A stretch of 7,564 bases of DNA, from NCBI GenBank assembly GCA_021790695.1, contig JAJYGJ010000016.1:1-7564 (forward strand), read 5' to 3'. Source of the DNA: Nitrospirota bacterium (GTDB lineage: Bacteria > Nitrospirota > Thermodesulfovibrionia > Thermodesulfovibrionales > JdFR-88). The position numbers and the translations under genes are program-made. Below, in pieces: positions 1 through 5,753 of this stretch. The notes below the pieces were generated by a model. The model did not search any database. It saw only the letters and a program-made list of their open reading frames with translations, and was not told the origin of the DNA. Position 1 is the stretch's first letter. The number at the start of each line of letters is the position of its first letter.

Positions 1-168
1 TATCTTTCCGGTTTCGTCCTCCGCCATCAGATAGTGGGTCCTGTGCCCGAAACTCTTTTCTATGACGTGCTTCCACCCGGCCTGGTGATAACAGCACGAT
101 TCCCTGGAGCCCATCACATAAGCGTCCCAGGATTGCCTGTCTGCCTCATTATAAATGCGGACGTTCAT
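1..168 (-). CDS. FemAB-family XrtA/PEP-CTERM-associated protein, N-terminal 56 residues (cut by window edge)
   Basis: The frame opens with ATG at 168-166 and stays open to base 1, giving 56 residues that begin MNVRIYNEADRQSWDAYV. The start overlaps the stop of the preceding acyltransferase gene as ATGA (168-165), which indicates translational coupling. The visible part has the layout I know from the N terminus of the FemAB-like proteins of XrtA loci (TIGR03019): a Trp-Asp-x-Tyr-Val segment, then Cys-Tyr-His-x-x-x-Trp (residues 26-32), then a Phe-Gly-His (40-42) and a strand reading HYLMAED. FemAB-fold proteins are GNAT-like acyl or aminoacyl transferases. In XrtA loci the substrate is unknown, but a role in modifying the exopolysaccharide or an envelope component is usually inferred. 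The C-terminal catalytic half lies outside the window, so intactness cannot be judged. A purine-rich stretch (GGGGGA) lies about 12 bases upstream, inside the previous gene. Confidence 0.8.
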   Translation of the reverse strand, partial: MNVRIYNEADRQSWDAYVMGSRESCCYHQAGWKHVIEKSFGHRTHYLMAEDETGKI

Positions 169-1346
169 AACCGGGTCTTTTCCCCCGCCGGGCCCTTTCT
201 CCCGATGACGGCCTTTGCCCTTTCCCTTGCCCCGGTAAAAAGTTTCATCATGCCCGAGACGGCCAAATAAACATCGCACACCCTTCTGAAGGTCCTTGTC
301 CATTGCTTTTTATAGGAATCCAGGGCCCCCATGGCGAGGAAATCGTATCGTTTCATGCCCCGGCCTATCGCGTCTTCTATGCAATGGCTGTGCAGGAGAT
401 AACCCGGCGCAAGCCCCCTGTCAAACGCAGTGTCAATGCCGCCCTGATAATAAAAGACCTGTCCATTGTAACTTATGTTATAGAGCGCCCCTATGCACTT
501 TCCGGCCGCCCGCAGAAACCAGAGGTCCAGATACCCGCTTTCAAGCAGCACAGGCATGACCGCCCGATGAAAACCAATGAAGCGCGCGTCTGAAAAGGAG
601 CCGGGGAGGCCCCTACCCTCCCACCTCGCATGGTGAAGACGGACAAGCTCATTGAAATCTCGTCCCAGTCCGGCGATATCCGCGGTCCTTCGAATGGCGG
701 CATCGGGATAACGGGCCAGTTTTCTGCGGTTTCGTCTGATCTTGTCTCGAAGCGGAGCACACGGGCCGCTCATGAAAAAATCCCCGTCCTTGCCGGGCGG
801 ATTTCCAGGCAGCTCGATATACGGGCTCTCATATGCCTCCCGCAGGAGAAAAAGCGGCCTCTGACCGTCTGAAAATTGCCGTGAACTCTGCCGGATGAGG
901 GGCAGCGACGGCGAATCCATGTCGATTTTATGAAGGGACATGTCATCACAAAGCCTTTCTTCAAGAATGAATTTCAGCAGCGCGGGGACAACAGTCTGCG
1001 CCTCCTGCGGGGCGTATATGAAATCCATGTATTCGGATATGGCGTCATTTTCAATCGTTCCCAGGAAAAAAAGACGCCTGACCGCGAGTCCCGGAGCGAC
1101 TGGCTGTCTTTTGATGTAAAAAGGGCCGATCCCGATAAGATCGTCTCCCCGGAAAACGAGCAGTATGCATAGGTTGAACGATTCTTCCCTGTAGGCATCC
1201 CACCAGAACCGGAGCCACTCCCAGCTAAGAAATATATTGTCGGCCCCGGATTGTGAAAGCAGGCAATTCCATTTCCCCCGGAGGACGGCAAACCCTTCCT
1301 CGCCAATCCTTGAAATCCTTATCCCGGCCGCCCGGTCCTGGGGCAT
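165..1346 (-). CDS. GNAT-fold acyltransferase, CelD/BcsL type
   Basis: This is a 393-residue soluble protein with no signal peptide or membrane segment. The N-terminal half shows the CelD/BcsL pattern: a Trp at 26 (GKWNCLL), then Phe-Leu-Ser-Trp-Glu-Trp with a following Phe-Trp-Trp (39-49). The C-terminal half (about 199-355) looks like the FemAB-like Acetyltransf_6 domain: an Arg/Lys-rich start (IRRNRRKLARY), LHHARWEGRG (237-246) with GLPGSF, a strand VFYYQGGID (297-305), a Gly-x-x-x-Pro-Gly turn (311-315), and YDFLAMG...SYKKQW (334-349), the conserved end of this domain. Family members are thought to transfer acyl groups during extracellular polysaccharide synthesis; the substrate is not known. 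The gene starts 11 bases after the exosortase stop and its own stop overlaps the next start by four bases, so it sits inside the operon. The ATG at 1346 is the only start that fits this spacing. Family assignment is fairly sure; biochemical role is inferred. Confidence 0.82.
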   Translation of the reverse strand: MPQDRAAGIRISRIGEEGFAVLRGKWNCLLSQSGADNIFLSWEWLRFWWDAYREESFNLCILLVFRGDDLIGIGPFYIKRQPVAPGLAVRRLFFLGTIENDAISEYMDFIYAPQEAQTVVPALLKFILEERLCDDMSLHKIDMDSPSLPLIRQSSRQFSDGQRPLFLLREAYESPYIELPGNPPGKDGDFFMSGPCAPLRDKIRRNRRKLARYPDAAIRRTADIAGLGRDFNELVRLHHARWEGRGLPGSFSDARFIGFHRAVMPVLLESGYLDLWFLRAAGKCIGALYNISYNGQVFYYQGGIDTAFDRGLAPGYLLHSHCIEDAIGRGMKRYDFLAMGALDSYKKQWTRTFRRVCDVYLAVSGMMKLFTGARERAKAVIGRKGPAGEKTRL

Positions 1347-1357
1347 CCGACGGAGAC

Positions 1358-2911
1358 CTACCGGATGAAATCGCCGACAACCGGCAGGAGGTCCTTCGTG
1401 AAGGCATCCATATACGCCGGGGCCCGGTCCTTGCCCCTGGCGTCTGCGGAGACCATTATGAACGCGCCGTTGTCCCTGCCCCTGACAACCGTGTTAAGCA
1501 GGTTGCCCGCGATCACACTCCATTTACGCGCGGCCATGCGCCCGCCCAGGTCATACCAGAAATATACGGCCCTGCCGCCGCCATTGCCGGGGGAAACGAT
1601 CCTTCTCATCACCTCCACCGTTTGAGACCCGGCGGGCCGGACCTTTACAATCGAGGAACCTTCAAAGAGCCAGGCGGTCCTGTAATTGAACAGTTTGACG
1701 TACTGCCCCTGGCTCCCGAGATAAGCGATATAGAGCCGCACCCTGTCGCCGGACGCGTTCCGGTAAATCCGGGACAGCTCCTCATCGGCATTCAAACCTG
1801 TGATGATGCCGCCGGCCGCAGCCCCCTCATCGTAGCCCTTGAATGTCCCTATCTCATACGGAAATGATTTAAACCCGGCCGCAAGCCGCACCGGCTTAGT
1901 ATGAAAAAAATTGATATACGCACCCGTGGCGGCCAAAACGCAGATTACCGGAATCAGAAGGCGGAGGGGCGGGGGGGCAAGCCCGTGACCGGACGGACCG
2001 TCTTCACCGGGCGGGGGGGCAAGCCCGTGACCGGACGGACCGTCTTCACCGGGCGGGGCGGCGGGCCCCGCCTTTTTGTCGGAAAGGGCCCACGCGCCCG
2101 CAAAAAGCGCCAGAAACCCGACAAAAGACACAAACATTGCCGCCAGGACATGCCCCGGCCCGTGAAGGGTGGCCGTAATCCCTTCGTATGACAGAAATCC
2201 GATCAACGCCACCCTGACGCCGTTTGAAAAGGCGGCGATGGCTATACCGCCCGCGACCAGCAGTATCCTCCTGGGCCAGCTCTTTAATGTGAGATAGGCC
2301 AGCGGAAGGGCCAGGGCAAGGACGGCTATCAGGTTGTCGATCCCGCTGCACTGGGGGGCCACTTGAAGGGTTATATTAGGCAGCCAGATGAAGACGGAAT
2401 TCCAGTAAACGGGTGCGCCCGTCATGCGGATGAGATTGGAGGCCATGAAGGCGGTCATGAACCTGAAAGGCATGCGAAGCCGGTCCGTGATAACACCCCA
2501 GACCGGAATCATGAACATGAGATAACCGATGGGAAACAGGAGAGCCCAAAAAAATCTTCCCCCGAAAAGCAGCAAAACAACGCCGGCGATGACAAAGACT
2601 ATCGAAAGCGACTGCACAGTGAAAATGGAACCCTTGTTTCCGATAACCAGGAGAATCAGACCCGCCAGAAAAAGAGGACCCCCGATTGCGTATGAGGGAG
2701 AAGGCATTATGCGCAGGATCGTCTTTCTCTTCCTCCAGACCAGGTAGGCGCTGATGAGGGGTATCAGAAAGCCGTAAGAGTACACATAGCTGTGCTCCCA
2801 GAAAACGGCAAGTCGGACAATTGCGGCCGCCAGGCAGAAAAGCAACGCGGCGGCCAACGCGAGCCATTGGATGGGACCGCTCTTTTCCCTCATGAAAAAC
2901 TTTTTGGTCAT
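1358..2911 (-). CDS. xrtA: Exosortase A fused to EpsI domain
   Basis: This 517-residue integral inner-membrane protein has two parts. Residues 14-275 are a multi-helix exosortase domain. Its putative active-site residues are Cys188 (in APQCSGIDNL), Arg233 (in SNGVRVALIG) and His254 (in HGPGHVLA; His250 is close by). They match the Cys-Arg-His/Arg arrangement of the exosortase/archaeosortase family, which cleaves a C-terminal PEP-CTERM tail and transfers the protein, probably to a surface glycan. A Pro/Gly-rich linker (about 280-316) contains a duplicated 14-residue unit. One further helix (317-335) then leads into an extracytoplasmic EpsI-like domain (DUF3485, about 336-517) containing LYIAYLGSQGQ (393-403). 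I do not see the His-Ser-Pro...Cys motif found in some EpsI proteins. The gene begins 21 bases after the deacetylase stop and ends 11 bases before the GNAT gene. No clear ribosome site precedes ATG 2911; Met7 at 2893 is an alternative start. Placement among deacetylase, barrel, ATPase and FemAB genes supports XrtA rather than another Xrt class. Confidence 0.93.
   Translation of the reverse strand: MTKKFFMREKSGPIQWLALAAALLFCLAAAIVRLAVFWEHSYVYSYGFLIPLISAYLVWRKRKTILRIMPSPSYAIGGPLFLAGLILLVIGNKGSIFTVQSLSIVFVIAGVVLLLFGGRFFWALLFPIGYLMFMIPVWGVITDRLRMPFRFMTAFMASNLIRMTGAPVYWNSVFIWLPNITLQVAPQCSGIDNLIAVLALALPLAYLTLKSWPRRILLVAGGIAIAAFSNGVRVALIGFLSYEGITATLHGPGHVLAAMFVSFVGFLALFAGAWALSDKKAGPAAPPGEDGPSGHGLAPPPGEDGPSGHGLAPPPLRLLIPVICVLAATGAYINFFHTKPVRLAAGFKSFPYEIGTFKGYDEGAAAGGIITGLNADEELSRIYRNASGDRVRLYIAYLGSQGQYVKLFNYRTAWLFEGSSIVKVRPAGSQTVEVMRRIVSPGNGGGRAVYFWYDLGGRMAARKWSVIAGNLLNTVVRGRDNGAFIMVSADARGKDRAPAYMDAFTKDLLPVVGDFIR
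1967..2058 (-). repeat. Perfect 42-bp tandem duplication in the exosortase linker
   Basis: Bases 1967-2008 and 2009-2050 are identical 42-mers, and the next eight bases (2051-2058) begin a third copy before the match ends. The unit is a multiple of three, so it adds 14 residues (PPGEDGPSGHGLAP) in frame and is seen twice in the protein (about residues 286-313). Each copy contains a run of seven G on the given strand (seven C in the coding strand). The absence of any base difference between the copies suggests a recent slippage or duplication event. It lies between the membrane exosortase domain and the EpsI domain, where linker length can vary without breaking either fold. Confidence 0.95.
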
Positions 2912-2932
2912 TTGAGCGCAGGGATGGACATT

Positions 2933-3775
2933 TTAAGCATGCATTTGAACCCGGGCCGCCAGCTCGGCCAACGGCAGGAATCTCAGCGCGCCCAAAAAAT
3001 GCCGCAGCTTTGGCAGCGTGCTGCCGAGGTTCACATAATGCCTGAAACGCGACTTCAGTCCGCCTTTCAGCCTTGGCTGGCCGGGGTCGATTTCCCATGG
3101 ATGGAAATAGACGACTGCCGGCTTTTCTTCCCGGGAGTTTATTTTCTTTATGGCCAGACCTGTCAGATATGCCGGATATAACCTGAGATATCCGCCGCCA
3201 GCCACGGGCAGGTTCATTCCCAGAAACCTGAACGTGGACGGCGGCACTTCGATTATCTCCCCGCAACCCCTCGAAACGCGGTGAGGGAAGCGGCAGGCAT
3301 CCGGTATCCCGCACATATCGTGCCGAATCGGGAAAATGCTCGAATCATAGAGAAAAGACTTTTCGATGAGAACGTCCAATGCCCAGAGGTTCCGTTTTAT
3401 TATTGAATAGCTCGGAGCACGGTATCCGCGCACCGGCTCACCCGTGATGCCTTCCAAGATGTCCTTCGCCCGGCTTACATCCTCCCTGAATTCATCCTGC
3501 GTCATGTCATATACAAGCCTGTGGTTATAGCCGTGGCAGGCGACCTCGTGCCCGGCGGCGTGAATGTCGCGCACAAGGCCCTTATGCCGTTGCGCGACCC
3601 AGCCCAGAATGAAAAACGTCGCCCGTACCCCGTATTCATTAAGCAGCGCAAGTATTCGGTACGTATTTTGCTCCACCCGGCTCTCATACTTGTGCCAGTC
3701 CTCGAATTTCACTGAGCTGGCAAATGCGGAAACCATATAATAATCTTCGACGTCGATGCTAAGGGCATTATTCAT
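2933..3775 (-). CDS. XrtA-associated polysaccharide deacetylase (DUF3473-containing)
   Basis: From ATG 3775 this encodes 280 residues beginning MNNALSIDVEDYY, the typical opening of polysaccharide deacetylases in XrtA loci (TIGR03006). The NodB-fold motifs are present: Asp8/Asp11 in SIDVED (general base and metal ligand region), the metal-binding pair His81 and His85 in CHGYNH, the GYRAPSYS motif at 117-124 (Arg119), DSSIFP at 144-149, and FHPWEID at 224-230 carrying the late catalytic His225. The C-terminal part (about 230-280) matches the extra DUF3473-like tail seen in this subfamily. Such enzymes remove N-acetyl groups from amino-sugar polymers. No signal peptide is visible, so the protein would act in the cytoplasm or on the membrane's inner face unless exported otherwise. 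An upstream in-frame TTG (3838) would add 21 residues unlike the family, so I prefer ATG 3775, although its ribosome site is poor. It precedes the exosortase by 21 bases. Confidence 0.92.
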   Translation of the reverse strand: MNNALSIDVEDYYMVSAFASSVKFEDWHKYESRVEQNTYRILALLNEYGVRATFFILGWVAQRHKGLVRDIHAAGHEVACHGYNHRLVYDMTQDEFREDVSRAKDILEGITGEPVRGYRAPSYSIIKRNLWALDVLIEKSFLYDSSIFPIRHDMCGIPDACRFPHRVSRGCGEIIEVPPSTFRFLGMNLPVAGGGYLRLYPAYLTGLAIKKINSREEKPAVVYFHPWEIDPGQPRLKGGLKSRFRHYVNLGSTLPKLRHFLGALRFLPLAELAARVQMHA

Positions 3776-3861
3776 GGAAATAATGCTATCCGGTGCTTTC
3801 CTTCTCGCAATTCCGGGACCTGGCTGGTTCCCACGCAAAAAAAGTTGAGCTTCTCCCTTTT
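3776..3861 (-). other. Short intergenic spacer with a weak hairpin
   Basis: This 86-base gap separates the barrel stop from the deacetylase ATG. On the transcribed strand it carries a run of seven T shortly after the barrel gene, followed by an imperfect hairpin at 3832-3815 (GGGAACC, loop AGCCA, GGTCCC, with one bulged base). The hairpin lies after the T run, not before it, so it does not make a standard intrinsic terminator in this direction. No gene or promoter is evident. It could be an RNA-processing or pausing site between cistrons, but nothing in the sequence proves that. Confidence 0.3.
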
Positions 3862-5112
3862 TCAGAATGTCGCGGTAACGCCGGCGGTGAGCTGGTTATT
3901 CAGGTACCTGTCAGTCAGAACCACTGGCGAATGGCTGTATACGAACAGATAGTTGAGCGTAAGGGAAACCCTGCGCGAAAGATTGTAATCCAGACCGAGC
4001 CCTGAAAGGAGCCTGTTGGTATAGGTGTCCTCTGTCCTGTCCTCCAGCCTCTGGGCCGTAAGGCTGGCCGAACTCTCGAGGACGCGGGTAAATTTATGGG
4101 AGACGGTACCCGTCACCCCGTAGCTTACCGTTTGGAGCGTTTTCGTCCTCAGGTCGCGATAATCGCCCAGGGACAGACTGATGGTAAACGGGGTCCTCGC
4201 GGAAACGGAAGTCATGGATATGCTGTACGTGTCGACCTTTTCCGCCAGGCCGGTGGGGTCCTCGACAAACTGTGAGGAAGCCTCGATCTTCGCGGAGAAA
4301 GACGCGAACCCGCGGCTTATGCCGGCATCCCAGAACGGCTGGTTCGAGGTGCCGCTTCTCTGAAATTCAAAGATGCCGTCGCCGGCGGTCAAAAATATGT
4401 AGGAGTCCGGGGCGAATCTGTATCTCGAACCCGCGTGCAGGTCGATCTTGTGATAGTCCTCGACATCGTTATGCTCCATCAGATAGATCGCGCCGGCAGA
4501 CAGTTCGAGATTCCGGGAGGCCTTGTCCGTTGCCTCCGCATAAATACTGTTGTCCTGCTTATTGACGCCTGACGGGCTTTTGTACCATGTGTTCTGGTAG
4601 GTATACCCGAGAGCCACCTTGGTGTGGGCGCCCGGCCTGAGAGTAAAATGCGGGGTCACGGCGAAGTTGTTCACGTCGGTTTGATTCACGAAGAGGCTCT
4701 CCTGGGAGTAGTTCCGGGTCAGGGAAAGTGACGTCCTGGTATATTGCTCCGTCATGTCTATATAGAAGAACTTCCGTAAAGGCTCAATCCGGTTAGTGAC
4801 GTTTAAATCGTGCGCGAAATTGTCGGCCACGGAACCGTTCGCATAGTGTTGAAAATCCAGGGTATAGGCCCCGTGCCACTTCCAGAGAGGCGCCTTGTAA
4901 TCCAGAGCGAGGGAGGGCAGCACCTTTGTGATGTAATCGGTGGTCCTGTTTTTCTCCGTAAGATAGATATTGTCATTATATTCCTCCTGAGTAGACAGGG
5001 ACGCTTTGGCGCTGAATTTCGCCGCCTGCGCGCCGCTCACGAGAAAAACCAGCAATAAAAAGAGGACGATTTGCCCTGTTTTCCAAATCCGCGACCGGAT
5101 GTGCTTTTTCAT
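3862..5112 (-). CDS. PEP-CTERM system-associated outer-membrane beta-barrel protein (TIGR03016 type)
   Basis: From ATG 5112 the product is 416 residues. It starts with a basic N region (MKKHIRSRIWK), a hydrophobic core (about 14-26) and an Ala-Gln-Ala signal-peptidase I site near residue 30. The mature chain has many alternating hydrophobic/polar strands with aromatic residues (for example WHGAYTLDFQHYANG, TKVALGYTYQNTWY, RVSLTLNYLFVYSHS) and ends in Thr-Ala-Thr-Phe, the C-terminal Phe typical of BAM-inserted barrels. An early EEYNDNIYLT segment is characteristic of the TIGR03016 family of uncharacterised barrels in XrtA loci. It is presumed to be an outer-membrane component, perhaps for polymer or protein passage; its exact role is not established. 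An in-frame TTG at 5121 is possible, but the GGCGGAG purine stretch is about 11 bases from ATG 5112 and only a few from TTG 5121. The longest gap in the window lies just upstream, so this gene may have its own regulatory input. Confidence 0.88.
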   Translation of the reverse strand: MKKHIRSRIWKTGQIVLFLLLVFLVSGAQAAKFSAKASLSTQEEYNDNIYLTEKNRTTDYITKVLPSLALDYKAPLWKWHGAYTLDFQHYANGSVADNFAHDLNVTNRIEPLRKFFYIDMTEQYTRTSLSLTRNYSQESLFVNQTDVNNFAVTPHFTLRPGAHTKVALGYTYQNTWYKSPSGVNKQDNSIYAEATDKASRNLELSAGAIYLMEHNDVEDYHKIDLHAGSRYRFAPDSYIFLTAGDGIFEFQRSGTSNQPFWDAGISRGFASFSAKIEASSQFVEDPTGLAEKVDTYSISMTSVSARTPFTISLSLGDYRDLRTKTLQTVSYGVTGTVSHKFTRVLESSASLTAQRLEDRTEDTYTNRLLSGLGLDYNLSRRVSLTLNYLFVYSHSPVVLTDRYLNNQLTAGVTATF

Positions 5113-5257
5113 CGTTGGCAATGCTCCGCCTTCTCAGTCCCATTTGAGGAGACAGAGAAGAATCCTCTCTTTTCGAATGACGTGAAAGTGCAATCCCTTC
5201 ACGCGCCCTTAAAACGACCCATGCATCTCAAAAAAAATTCAAAAAAAGGAAAAAACT
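5113..5257 (-). other. Gene-free leader with phased T runs upstream of the barrel gene
   Basis: This 145-base stretch between the NusG-like stop and the barrel ATG is the longest gap in the window. Just after the stop, the transcribed strand carries T runs of 6 (5255-5250), 7 (5247-5241) and 8 (5237-5230), preceded by a run of 5 straddling the stop codon (5264-5260). Their centres are about 8.5-10.5 bases apart, the spacing expected for phased A-tracts that bend DNA. Further down is a 21-base imperfect palindrome (5202-5182), and near the barrel gene a GGCGGAG ribosome-site candidate. I see no hairpin directly in front of the T runs, so this is not a clear intrinsic terminator, and no convincing -35/-10 or -24/-12 promoter. 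Likely a regulatory leader; its mechanism is undetermined. Confidence 0.45.
5182..5202 (-). promoter_or_regulatory. Imperfect palindrome in the barrel-gene leader (RNA hairpin or operator candidate)
   Basis: On the transcribed strand the sequence reads GTGAAGG, a seven-base centre GATTGCA, then CTTTCAC. This gives a seven-pair stem with one G-U pair as RNA, or an inverted repeat GTGAA-N11-TTCAC as DNA. It sits about 70 bases before the barrel start and 55 bases after the NusG-like gene. It could be a transcription-factor operator or a pause/recruitment hairpin for a NusG paralog. It does not match the enterobacterial ops sequence. A seven-pair stem can occur by chance, so confidence is low. 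Confidence 0.25.
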
Positions 5258-5752
5258 TTAAAAAGGCTCTACGTCATCGGAATAGACCTTTACTCCAAGG
5301 CACCTGCCGAGCAGTTCCACATTTACAAAAAAAACATTCTGTCCTTCCTTTTTGCCCAGGATGCCCTGGGCGCCTTTGAGCGGACCGCCCTTGATCCTTA
5401 CCCTGGCGCCCTCTTTTATGTGGGGCATGATATCGAATGCCTCTCCAGATTCGACCATGATCCTGAGCGAGAGTATCTCTTCATCGGGCACCGGCGTGGG
5501 TTGGCCGGGAAGTGACGAGACCAGCGTGACGGCGCCCCGGGCCTTGAGCACGCTCACGAAATGCTGCGGGTGCGGCATGATTCGCACGAAGAGATACCCC
5601 GGGAAAAGGGGGAAATCCACGAGCCGTCCCCTGTCGCTCCATCGCCGGAGCCTTTTCACCTGCGGCAGAAAAGTCTCTATGCCCTTCCCGCGCAGATCCT
5701 CGCGGGTTACAAACTCGTGCCTCGACTTGACGTAAAGCGCAAACCAGTTCAA
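5258..5752 (-). CDS. NusG-like specialised transcription antiterminator (UpxY/RfaH/LoaP type)
   Basis: This is a 164-residue protein. The N-terminal NGN domain (about 1-100) starts NWFALYVKSRHEF and contains the hallmark FPLFPGYLFVRI (47-58). The C-terminal KOW domain (about 112-164) contains EGARVRIKGGPLKGAQGIL (114-132). Core NusG is usually slightly longer and lies beside secE and rplK; none of these is here, so this is a paralog of the kind that binds RNA polymerase and suppresses pausing or termination in long polysaccharide operons. The only usable start is TTG at 5752, placed one base after the TAG stop of the ATPase gene (TAG-G-TTG), which suggests expression coupled to the ATPase. 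A GGGGAAGG stretch lies about 13 bases upstream of TTG. The position inside the operon suggests action on the downstream genes or on the whole transcript, but the target is inferred. Antitermination versus termination-promoting activity cannot be told from sequence alone. Confidence 0.88.
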   Translation of the reverse strand: MNWFALYVKSRHEFVTREDLRGKGIETFLPQVKRLRRWSDRGRLVDFPLFPGYLFVRIMPHPQHFVSVLKARGAVTLVSSLPGQPTPVPDEEILSLRIMVESGEAFDIMPHIKEGARVRIKGGPLKGAQGILGKKEGQNVFFVNVELLGRCLGVKVYSDDVEPF

Positions 5753-5753
5753 C

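Noticed and set aside
1253..1867. 204-codon plus-strand frame
   Set aside because: It is antisense to the exosortase EpsI half and the GNAT start, is rich in Pro/Gly/Arg, has no recognisable domain, and its existence follows from codon bias of the opposite strand.
1967..2050. CRISPR-like direct repeats
   Set aside because: The copies abut with no spacers and lie in frame inside a coding region.
1901..2191. Plus-strand frame with repeated GRGGKPVTGRTVFT units
   Set aside because: The repeats are the reverse reading of the exosortase linker duplication, not a separate repeat protein.
2376..3314. Long open frame (312 codons) on the minus strand spanning the exosortase/deacetylase junction
   Set aside because: It overlaps two well-supported genes in another frame, has Arg/Ser/His-rich composition typical of shadow frames in GC-rich DNA, and shows no family motif.
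3776..3838. Longer deacetylase starting at TTG 3838
   Set aside because: The extra 21 residues have no family resemblance; MNNALSIDVEDYY from ATG 3775 is the normal family start.
3815..3840. Hairpin GGGAACC/GGTCCC near a seven-T run as an intrinsic terminator between barrel and deacetylase genes
   Set aside because: In the direction of transcription the T run comes before the hairpin, so the order is wrong; the stem also has a bulge.
5151..5174. Possible plus-strand terminator (AGAGA...TCTCT followed by TTTT)
   Set aside because: Only five uninterrupted AT-rich pairs, a four-base T run, and no plus-strand gene to terminate.
5190..5212. Sigma-54-like promoter (GG...TTGC) upstream of the barrel gene
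   Set aside because: The spacing between the GG and GC elements does not fit the required 10 bases in any register.
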